A stretch of 54,348 bases of DNA from a virus, in the IMG/VR virus record IMGVR_UViG_3300017963_000320, positions 1-54,348 of that record. One strand, 5' to 3'. Under the pieces are notes generated by a model. That model was not told where the DNA came from. It made no database searches and was given only the letters and a program-made list of their open reading frames with translations. Made by a program: the position numbers and the translations under genes. This document shows positions 47,911-53,657 of this stretch, one piece after another; within the stretch, counting starts at the first letter, position 1, and each line of letters opens with the position of its first letter.

Positions 47911-48603
47911 ATGGCAAATATAAAAATAGCAAAAGTTGGTGCATGTAATAACGATGCAGTTTTATATAATGGGAATTGTTACAAGTTCCTTCAGGAAAGC
48001 CCCGATCCACCTGACACAACACCTGCAAGCATTCATGATGATTGCGAAGATTGCAAATGTGACAATGCAGTGAGCGTTGAATATTCAAGTTGCGAATGTG
48101 GCGATTCAATTTTTGTTGATCCTGCTGTGCTTTCAGGATTAACACCACCACCACCTGTGATTGAAATTTCAACAGTCTGTTATCAATATGTGGAATGTTC
48201 ACAGACAGCAATTGATACATTTTCAATTGATTCAGAACCAGCAACATGTGATGATTCTGTCTGTGCAGATGTATTCACATGTCCTGTTGATTGCTCAAGT
48301 TGTTCGTGGCCATTAAGTATTTTCATATCAGGAATTACAGGAAGTGCTTCCTGCACAAGCCATAATACATTTTTTAATTTTAGCTCACAGCCTTCATCAT
48401 GCGTCAGGCGTTATCAAAATTTTCTTGGAACAGTTTTTGTCGATGTTCAATGTGTTGGAACAAAATGGCAGGTTGTCGATATTCTTGGATTAGGTTTGAT
48501 TTGGGAAGCAGACAATGTTTGTGGTTGTCCACCAACAGGCATTTTTTATAATTTAGTTTCAACAGGTTCATGTGGGGGAACTCCGACATGTCAGGTCTTT
48601 TAA
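47911..48603 (+). CDS. Cysteine-rich modular tail protein 3
   Basis: A 230-residue protein: a half module (NCYKFLQESPDPPDTTP), one full module (SVEYSSCECGDSIFVDP, VIEISTVCYQYVECS, IDTFSIDSEPATCDDSVC) and a C-terminal domain of about 110 residues that resembles the end of protein 2 in places (QNFLGTVFVDVQCVGTKWQV). The DNA at 48211-48240 is identical to 46681-46710, so gene duplication or recombination is recent. It closes the tail module. Confidence 0.65.
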   Translation: MANIKIAKVGACNNDAVLYNGNCYKFLQESPDPPDTTPASIHDDCEDCKCDNAVSVEYSSCECGDSIFVDPAVLSGLTPPPPVIEISTVCYQYVECSQTAIDTFSIDSEPATCDDSVCADVFTCPVDCSSCSWPLSIFISGITGSASCTSHNTFFNFSSQPSSCVRRYQNFLGTVFVDVQCVGTKWQVVDILGLGLIWEADNVCGCPPTGIFYNLVSTGSCGGTPTCQVF

Positions 48604-48619
48604 TTGAAAGGAAAAAATA

Positions 48620-49126
48620 ATGAAACCCAAATTCACAGAAAGTTATATTTGCAGAAGCAATCAGAATTGCATGAATTGCAGGTTTTCCCCTATTCGGGAA
48701 AAGTGGTTTGGAATGTATGAAGTTCCTGAAAATATTCGTGAAGAATGTGCAAGGGGAAAAACAATTGATCAAATCAAAGAAGAACATGCAAATGTTCAGA
48801 AAATGAGAAAAGAAAACCCTGAATTGCCAAGCCTGATTCAAAGGGCATGGAACTATTCACAGTTTTTGAAGCGTGAAGCAATTGCAAAAGCTAATGGTGA
48901 AGAAACAACTGTTTCACAGGAAGTCTTTGAAGAAAGGCTGAAAATTTGTCAAGCAAATAAATGTGGCAAACTAAATATAAAAGAACATGATGATGGTCAA
49001 GGTGGAATCTTGGAAACATTCACATGTTCACATCAAAGCTGTGGATGCAATCTGTTAAGCAAGTTATGGAAAACAGTTGAATCATGTCCAATGGATGAAT
49101 GGCAATCCACACAAGGAAATGGATGA
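48620..49126 (+). CDS. Cysteine-rich phage protein of unknown function
   Basis: A 168-residue protein with an N-terminal Cys cluster (CRSNQNCMNCRFSPIREKWF), an acidic helical centre and a C-terminal RLKICQANKCGKL and TCSHQSCGCNLLSKLW-x-x-VESCPMDEW. The late CxxxCxC...CP..W motif recurs in uncharacterised proteins near tail or lysis genes of other phages. It probably binds zinc or forms disulfides. It starts behind GAAAGGAAAAAA and overlaps the nuclease gene by four bases. Confidence 0.68.
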   Translation: MKPKFTESYICRSNQNCMNCRFSPIREKWFGMYEVPENIREECARGKTIDQIKEEHANVQKMRKENPELPSLIQRAWNYSQFLKREAIAKANGEETTVSQEVFEERLKICQANKCGKLNIKEHDDGQGGILETFTCSHQSCGCNLLSKLWKTVESCPMDEWQSTQGNG

Positions 49127-49461
49127 TGAATTATGAATACAGAGCATTGTGTGTGAAAGTCTACGATGGTGACACCATCACCTGTGACATTGATCTTGGA
49201 TTTTATATCACACTGAGAAAGCAAACAATCAGGTTGCTAAGTATTGACACCCCTGAAATTCGTGGTGATGAAAGACCTGAAGGATTGATTGCAAAAGATT
49301 GGCTTGCTGAACAAATCCTGAACAAGGAAGTTGTTCTGCACACACTGAAAGACAAACGAGGGAAATACGGACGCTGGCTTGCAGATGTTTACCTGCCTGA
49401 ATCTGACATTTCCCTGAACAAAACAATGCTTGATTTGGGCATTGCCAAAAAATACCAATAG
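49123..49461 (+). CDS. Staphylococcal nuclease-like (thermonuclease) protein
   Basis: A 112-residue SNase-fold nuclease. VYDGDTITCDIDLGF, IRLLSIDTPEIRGDERPEG and a late GKYGRWLADVYLP give the family's Asp, Arg, Glu, Arg catalytic set in proper order. No signal peptide is visible, so it would act in the cytoplasm, perhaps on host DNA or RNA, unless released at lysis. ATG 49123 overlaps the previous stop; an upstream in-frame start is unlikely. It lies before a lipoprotein-like gene. Confidence 0.88.
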   Translation: MMNYEYRALCVKVYDGDTITCDIDLGFYITLRKQTIRLLSIDTPEIRGDERPEGLIAKDWLAEQILNKEVVLHTLKDKRGKYGRWLADVYLPESDISLNKTMLDLGIAKKYQ

Positions 49462-49473
49462 GAGAAAAAAGAA

Positions 49474-50157
49474 ATGAAACAAGCAATTTATCTGATCATG
49501 TGTTGTCTGCTGTTTGCAGGATGCTTGACAATAAATGATGATGAAAGCAAGAAGGATGAAGTCACAACCAAAGAAGGGATTGTTCAACTTGATCCAAATA
49601 AAACCTACACAGCAGATGAAGTGAAAGCAATCAAGCAAAAACAGGCACTTGCTTTTGATCAGGAAATCTTGAACAGGAAACTTGAATCAGACAAGGACAC
49701 AAGAACAGTTCTGCGAAGGGTGCAATATCTGTGCGGTCTTATTCTACTAATATCAGCGATTGCTTTTTGGAAAGCACCTTCGTCAAATGCTAAACGATGG
49801 GCAATAGGTGGTGCAGTTGGATCAGTCTTTGCTTTGATGGTATGTGCAACCTGTTCTTTCTTTCTTGATTGGATCAGGTGGATCATGCTCGGCTTGCTTT
49901 TAAGTGCAATTATCACTGCTGTTGGTTTTGCTGTTCTTTGGATCAGGAAAAACTATGCATTCAAGACTGTCACCAAGTCAGCACAGAAACACATTGACGC
50001 TGATCCTGAAGGATGGAATGATCTTGTTGAAAGTGGCAAGATTGATCACGATGAAGATGTGAAGAAACAGGTGAAGGATGCAAAGAAACAAATTGAAGCA
50101 GACAACACCAAAGAAAAGAAAGCAAAACTGAAGGAAAGCATCAAAGAATTGAAATGA
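49474..50157 (+). CDS. Membrane lipoprotein-like protein with about three transmembrane segments
   Basis: A 227-residue protein. It begins with a lipoprotein signal (AIYLIMCCLLFAGC; lipobox LFAGC with Cys17), then a charged linker (DDESKKDEVTTKEG), then three hydrophobic segments (roughly 86-100, YLCGLILLISAIAFW; 111-130; 133-154, IMLGLLLSAIITAVGFAVLW) and a Lys-rich cytoplasmic-like coiled tail (KKQVKDAKKQIEADN). It may be a lysis-related (holin/spanin-like) protein, but no family is certain. It starts behind AGGAGAAAAAAG and overlaps the next gene by four bases. Confidence 0.65.
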   Translation: MKQAIYLIMCCLLFAGCLTINDDESKKDEVTTKEGIVQLDPNKTYTADEVKAIKQKQALAFDQEILNRKLESDKDTRTVLRRVQYLCGLILLISAIAFWKAPSSNAKRWAIGGAVGSVFALMVCATCSFFLDWIRWIMLGLLLSAIITAVGFAVLWIRKNYAFKTVTKSAQKHIDADPEGWNDLVESGKIDHDEDVKKQVKDAKKQIEADNTKEKKAKLKESIKELK

Positions 50158-50783
50158 TTCACCTTTGCACAGTTCAGCACACAGGAACTTGGTTTCTGAT
50201 CAGGTTCCTGTATAAACACCCTGAAGTTCATGACTACATCATTGAATGGACATTGCGACATCAATTAAGCAAATGCACACTTGATGAAACAAAAAGGAAC
50301 ATCTTTCATTGTCATGCACCTGCAAAAGACAGTGCATATTTTCACATCTTGGAATCCCTGATGAAAACAAACAAGGTTGTGATGACAGTTCGTGATCCAA
50401 TTTTAGCACTGACAACTCGGCACACAAGGCATCCTGAAATGGATCACACTTTCATCTTGAAAGGGTTTCTTCAAATGCATGAATGGGCAGACAATGAAAA
50501 TGTTTTCTTTTTCAACATTCATGATCAAAGGGAAGAACAGTTGATTGCACTTCTTGAGTTTTTAGGATTGGAAATTGACTGTGAACTGATCAGTGAATAC
50601 GAAAACAATTGGCAAGCAGAAAACACAACACAGGGAAGGAACATCTTGAAAACCCTTTATCTTGAACATGGGATTGATGGCATCAGGCACAAGCTGTCAG
50701 ATGAAATTGAATTCCTTGAAAAATATCAAGATAAAATTCAGGGTTTCATGGAAAGGTTTGTCAGATTGTCTTGGTTTTCTTGA
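50154..50783 (+). CDS. Sulfotransferase-like protein 2
   Basis: A 209-residue P-loop protein. Near the start, CTVQHTGTWFLIRFL (residues 5-19) resembles the KSGTTWL-type 5'-phosphosulfate loop, and VVMTVRDPILALTTRH (about 74-89) resembles the 3'-phosphate-binding strand (R-D-P instead of R-N-P). A late LLEFLGLEI and helical end fit the sulfotransferase fold. It is more diverged than the one at 37499, so a related P-loop transferase is possible. With the phage APS kinase it suggests a second sulfation step. It overlaps a membrane lipoprotein gene by four bases, which may hint at a cell-surface acceptor. Confidence 0.68.
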   Translation: MIHLCTVQHTGTWFLIRFLYKHPEVHDYIIEWTLRHQLSKCTLDETKRNIFHCHAPAKDSAYFHILESLMKTNKVVMTVRDPILALTTRHTRHPEMDHTFILKGFLQMHEWADNENVFFFNIHDQREEQLIALLEFLGLEIDCELISEYENNWQAENTTQGRNILKTLYLEHGIDGIRHKLSDEIEFLEKYQDKIQGFMERFVRLSWFS

Positions 50784-50832
50784 CAAATTAAAGAAAAAAT
50801 GCAATTTGCGATAAAATGGAATATATTAAAAA

Positions 50833-51252
50833 ATGAGCGATGATATAACAACAGAAAAAGAAGGCAACAGAAAAATGTCAACAAAAGAATGGTGGATTGG
50901 AATTCTTGCCCTTGTCTTCACAGGCATTGGATTGATTTTCAGTATGTGGCAGACATCAATTGAAAATGCAAAAGAGAATCAGAAAACCCGATCCATTGTT
51001 CAGGATTTGAAAGAAGACTTTGAACAGTACAAGCAGATCACTGACAAAAGCCTTGCACATCTGTCTTCCAAGCATCATGAACATTCTGCAATGGCAGGAC
51101 ACCCGATCACACAGGAAAGGATTCTGCAAAATCAGAAATTGCTTGAAAAGATGGAACAAGTCATCACAAAAGATGTGCCACAGATCAAAGCTGAAATCAT
51201 GCTGTTGCGTGCTGTCACCATGCCAAAGACATCACCTTCACCTGTGCCATAA
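50833..51252 (+). CDS. Single-pass membrane protein with a coiled coil (holin- or spanin-like)
   Basis: A 139-residue protein. After a short charged start, residues 18-41 form a membrane segment (WWIGILALVFTGIGLIFSMW), followed by a long coiled coil (VQDLKEDFEQYKQITDK, NQKLLEKMEQVI) and a Pro/Ser-rich end. This layout fits an inner-membrane spanin or holin-like protein and is typical of lysis regions. No ribosome site of the AAAGGAGAATC type is present. ATG 50833 is used; an upstream GTG is absent. It is the last gene before the large noncoding gap with a terminator. Confidence 0.62.
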   Translation: MSDDITTEKEGNRKMSTKEWWIGILALVFTGIGLIFSMWQTSIENAKENQKTRSIVQDLKEDFEQYKQITDKSLAHLSSKHHEHSAMAGHPITQERILQNQKLLEKMEQVITKDVPQIKAEIMLLRAVTMPKTSPSPVP

Positions 51253-51302
51253 GATTTCAAGGTCACTGTGAATTCTGCTTCGGGTTCATGGTTGAATGAC
51301 TG

Positions 51303-51342
51303 CCCTTCTTGATGCAAAATAAAGCATCCTGAAGGGTTTTTT
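51303..51342 (+). terminator. Rho-independent terminator after the late genes
   Basis: CCCTTC...GATGC pairs with GCATC...GAAGGG (51303-51336) with a 2x2 internal loop, and six T residues follow. It ends the late transcription unit. Confidence 0.8.
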
Positions 51343-51421
51343 CTTTTCAGGGGTGTCAGTGGTGGGTTTTGCTGGCAAAGTGCAGGAGAATCAAAGGAAT
51401 CACCATTCAGTGCAAAAAAAA

Positions 51422-51445
51422 GCCCTGCCGGAGGCTTGGCAGGGC
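51422..51445 (+). promoter_or_regulatory. GC-rich hairpin in the large intergenic region
   Basis: GCCCTGCC (51422-51429) pairs with GGCAGGGC (51438-51445) around GGAGGCTT. An AAGGAGGC motif follows at once (51450-51457) but without an ATG, so it may be a remnant of a lost gene or part of an RNA. The whole stretch 51253-51753 is otherwise free of confident genes. Confidence 0.55.
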
Positions 51446-51489
51446 AACAAGGAGGCGTATTCAGTGGCTCTTGCAGGAGAAAAGGAGGC

Positions 51490-51606
51490 ATGGCATTACA
51501 AAAACCACAATCAAAACTGTCATTTCAGGTTCAGAAAGCAAGGAAATTGCAAAAAAACCCTGAAAAAATCTATATTTTCCCTGATTTTCTGCCCTTTTCC
51601 CTTTAG
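51490..51606 (+). CDS. Possible very small gene, 38 residues
   Basis: ATG 51490 follows AAAGGAGGC closely. The product is MALQKPQSKLSFQV..., basic at first then hydrophobic, and ends at TAG in the conserved CCCTTTAG motif. Low evidence: the frame overlaps the leader module whose bases are conserved without a gene in the other two copies. It may be noise. Confidence 0.3.
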   Translation: MALQKPQSKLSFQVQKARKLQKNPEKIYIFPDFLPFSL

Positions 51607-51723
51607 TTTTCTTCTTGTTTTTAATTTATTTATAAAAAAATAAAGGGAAATTTTGAGGCTAATTTGCAAAAAAAACCATTTTTTTTTCAAATATTCACTT
51701 GCAAATGTATAGATAAAATCTAT
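51593..51723 (+). promoter_or_regulatory. Promoter/leader module, copy 3
   Basis: Carries CCCTTTAGTTTTCTTC, then an A+T tract, then TTTTGAGGCTAA (51651-51662), the reverse complement of the TTAGCCTCAAAA in the other two copies, and finally ATAGATAAAATCTAT. TTTCCCTTTA pairs with TAAAGGGAAA (about 51641-51650), a ten-bp stem with a long loop. It leads into the early gene block at 51754. Confidence 0.62.
51709..51723. promoter_or_regulatory. ATAGAT-AAA-ATCTAT palindrome (operator or promoter core)
   Basis: Identical to the 15-mers at 12682 and 21329. Ends 30 bases before ATG 51754. A TTG lies a few bases upstream of the site in all three. Confidence 0.7.
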
Positions 51724-51753
51724 CTTTCCTTAACAACCAAAGGAGAATCCAAA

Positions 51754-52062
51754 ATGACTAAGCAAGCCACAACCACAGAAAACCTTGAAATGACCATGCA
51801 GGAAATTGTTGCTGTTGGTTTAATTCTGAATGCTCAAAGAACTGCTGAAACAACTGTTGCAGATATCAGGGCAGAACTTGACAGCATGAACCCTGACAAG
51901 GTTGTTTATGCAGTCAGCAGATTTCGCAGGGATGCTTGCAACATTGAACAGGCAACTGAATCTTCAAAGCCATTTGGAAAATCAGGTCAACCATACCAGC
52001 CAAGAACCACCAAACCACACACACCAAGCAAACGTGAACAGTGCAACTACGGGCAGGCATAA
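51754..52062 (+). CDS. Hypothetical protein, first early gene
   Basis: A 102-residue protein with a helical first part (EIVAVGLILNAQRTAETTVAD) and a basic Pro/Thr-rich end (SGQPYQPRTTKPHTPSK). No family recognised. It is first behind promoter/leader copy 3 with an AAAGGAGAATCC site. Its ATG context (ATGACTAAGCAA) recurs exactly at the next gene, as if a start cassette had been copied. The start at 51754 is chosen over an open frame running back into the A+T tract. Confidence 0.7.
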   Translation: MTKQATTTENLEMTMQEIVAVGLILNAQRTAETTVADIRAELDSMNPDKVVYAVSRFRRDACNIEQATESSKPFGKSGQPYQPRTTKPHTPSKREQCNYGQA

Positions 52063-52071
52063 AGCCTGTCT
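52051..52071 (+). promoter_or_regulatory. Intergenic hairpin with the stop codon in its loop
   Basis: GGGCAGGC (52051-52058) pairs with GCCTGTCT (52064-52071), with two G-U pairs; the upstream TAA lies in the loop. AAAGGAGAATC follows three bases later. Confidence 0.55.
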
Positions 52072-52087
52072 GAAAGGAGAATCAAAA

Positions 52088-52357
52088 ATGACTAAGCAAA
52101 CAAACAACATTGAAGAAACTGCTGAAGAAACTGCCACAAATTATAACAAAGGAAGAAAGATGCATCCATCATCGGGGATCATTCATACCCTGATTTATTC
52201 CGATGAATCTTCAAAGGTTCATTTCCAAGAGCTTGCAAATGGAAAAGTGCTTGTTGCCTTCAGTCAAGTGGAAGGAACTCTTGAAATGGCAAAAGATGTT
52301 GCTCGCAATATTTGGAAAAAAACCCTGAAAAATAATGATTGGCAGATTGCCAAATAA
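52088..52357 (+). CDS. Hypothetical early protein
   Basis: An 89-residue protein with a beta sheet-forming middle (IIHTLIYSDESSKVHFQEL, KVLVAFSQVEG) and a final helix. It begins MTKQ, like the gene before, with a copied DNA start. No family recognised. The start at 52088 is fixed by AAAGGAGAATC. Confidence 0.68.
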   Translation: MTKQTNNIEETAEETATNYNKGRKMHPSSGIIHTLIYSDESSKVHFQELANGKVLVAFSQVEGTLEMAKDVARNIWKKTLKNNDWQIAK

Positions 52358-52374
52358 ATAAATAATCAACCAAA

Positions 52375-52396
52375 GGTGCAGGGGAAACCCTGCACC
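52375..52396 (+). promoter_or_regulatory. Perfect nine-bp hairpin with GAAA tetraloop
   Basis: GGTGCAGGG (52375-52383) pairs fully with CCCTGCACC (52388-52396) around GAAA, a stable GNRA tetraloop. AAAGGAGAATC follows four bases later. No T tract, so it is likely an RNA-stability or processing element. Confidence 0.7.
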
Positions 52397-52414
52397 ACTA
52401 AAGGAGAATCAAAA

Positions 52415-52888
52415 ATGAAAGTTTCAAACAAAAGAATCACAGCAAATCAATTTGCAAAGTTCCTGATTGGAAAATCCCTGAAGCACCTTGCAGATCAGGT
52501 TGAAGTTGAAAATCAAATGTTTTGGCTGGACAAGCACCCTTCAGAAAAGGAACTTGCAGAAATCAAAAGACACCTGAACAAACACATTGAAGGAATATTT
52601 TCACAAAGAAAGATCACTGCACCCTTTGAAGAAATTGATCAATGCTTTGATGGTGTTGAAGAACCAGCAGTTGAAATTCCTGTTCTTGATGATGATGACA
52701 TCAGGGAAGAAGATTGCTGTCAGGATTCAGCAGATGGTTTCATCAGGGATTTGATGCCACAGAAAAAAGCCAAGAAAGAAAAGGTGAACTGCTGGAACTG
52801 TGGCATTGAATTGTTGAACAGCAGTGATACAAACCTTTGCAAGGGATGCAAGGAAACAGAAGAATTCATTGATGAAGTGATGAAGTGA
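52415..52888 (+). CDS. Hypothetical protein with a C-terminal zinc ribbon
   Basis: A 157-residue protein. The first 70 residues are helical and basic (FAKFLIGKSLKHLADQVE), followed by an acidic linker (VLDDDDIREEDCCQD), then a four-Cys zinc ribbon (CWNCGIELLNSSDTNLCKGC). It may be a DNA-associated early protein; no family is certain. The start at 52415 follows AAAGGAGAATC behind a GAAA hairpin. Confidence 0.7.
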   Translation: MKVSNKRITANQFAKFLIGKSLKHLADQVEVENQMFWLDKHPSEKELAEIKRHLNKHIEGIFSQRKITAPFEEIDQCFDGVEEPAVEIPVLDDDDIREEDCCQDSADGFIRDLMPQKKAKKEKVNCWNCGIELLNSSDTNLCKGCKETEEFIDEVMK

Positions 52889-52912
52889 TCCTGAAGAAAG
52901 GAGAAGAATAAA

Positions 52913-53134
52913 ATGAAAAGAAGCAAGAAATGGTATCGGGCAAAATTCTCAAATGAATCCTTTAGAAGTTTGCTGAATCGGGCAATCCGCAGAACAAAAG
53001 AAGCACCATCCAAAGTTGAAGCAAAATCAGTTTGGCTTGATGAAACAGCTTTCTTTGGGAAAGGGGCAACACCTGATCAGATTTCAGAAATCATTGAAGC
53101 TGAAAAAGAACTTGAATCAAATGGCATCATTTAG
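52913..53134 (+). CDS. Hypothetical small basic protein
   Basis: A 73-residue protein, basic at first (MKRSKKWYRAKFSNESFRSL) and acidic later (ISEIIEAEKELESN). It starts behind AAAGGAGAAG and ends in TAG, a rare stop here, which itself overlaps the ribosome site of the next gene. No family recognised. Confidence 0.65.
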   Translation: MKRSKKWYRAKFSNESFRSLLNRAIRRTKEAPSKVEAKSVWLDETAFFGKGATPDQISEIIEAEKELESNGII

Positions 53135-53146
53135 GAGAATTAAAAA

Positions 53147-53296
53147 ATGCCACAAATGAAAAAGACAAAGGAAAAAGGCAAGTGCTTTTGGTGCAACACA
53201 CCAACAGACTTTGCAAGCCTGATTCATGGAATGGTTGAATGTAAAAAGTGCTATGAAAAGAAACATGGCAAAATCAAAAAGGAGAATAGAAAATGA
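53147..53296 (+). CDS. Small zinc-binding protein, 49 residues
   Basis: MPQMKKTKEKGKCFWCNTP followed by VECKKCYEKKHGKIKK. The two CxxC pairs, 18 or so residues apart, form a compact zinc ribbon. The start is fixed by TAGGAGAATT nine bases upstream. It overlaps the next gene by four bases, and its end carries the AAGGAGAAT site for it. Confidence 0.65.
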   Translation: MPQMKKTKEKGKCFWCNTPTDFASLIHGMVECKKCYEKKHGKIKKENRK

Positions 53297-53418
53297 CATT
53301 GCAAGAATTTGGATCAGTCCTTGCAGGTGCAATGGTGCTTGCTGGATCAATAACCTTTTGGACAAACTATGTTTTCCAAAGCATGTGTGAACAAGAAGAC
53401 AAGGAGAAAAAGAAATGA
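53293..53418 (+). CDS. Single-pass membrane miniprotein, 41 residues
   Basis: The product is MTLQEFGSVLAGAMVLAGSI followed by TFWTNYVFQSMCEQEDKEKKK: one hydrophobic helix and a charged tail. It starts behind AAGGAGAATAG and overlaps both neighbours by four bases. A small inner-membrane protein in an early operon may modulate a host transporter or exclude other phages; that is only a possibility. Confidence 0.62.
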   Translation: MTLQEFGSVLAGAMVLAGSITFWTNYVFQSMCEQEDKEKKK

Positions 53419-53657
53419 TTGTGTGCATCAAATGCAAAAAAGAAATGCCTGCTGTCAAGAATGGTGTTCAACTGCATTACGGTCATGGACACTGTTATGC
53501 ATCAGACATGTTTGAATGCCCATCCTGCCATTGCCAAATTGCAAACGCCAATAATCAAGCATGGCAATCTAAGCAATGGGAAGGAAAAGAAGAATCTGAT
53601 GTGTGGATTGAAATGCACAAAGGCAACAATGAAAAAGGAGAATCTGAAAATGAATAA
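53415..53657 (+). CDS. Zinc-ribbon protein
   Basis: An 80-residue protein with two zinc-binding pairs (MIVCIKCKKEM and FECPSCHCQI) and a His-rich loop between (HYGHGHCYASD). The C-terminal part is acidic. It starts at an ATGA overlap and ends on the start of the next gene. Unknown function. Confidence 0.68.
   Translation: MIVCIKCKKEMPAVKNGVQLHYGHGHCYASDMFECPSCHCQIANANNQAWQSKQWEGKEESDVWIEMHKGNNEKGESENE

Noticed and set aside
51353-51643. Frame of 96 codons in the large gap before 51754
   Set aside because: It runs through a hairpin and the conserved leader words, its product changes character abruptly to a hydrophobic end, and no ribosome site precedes it.
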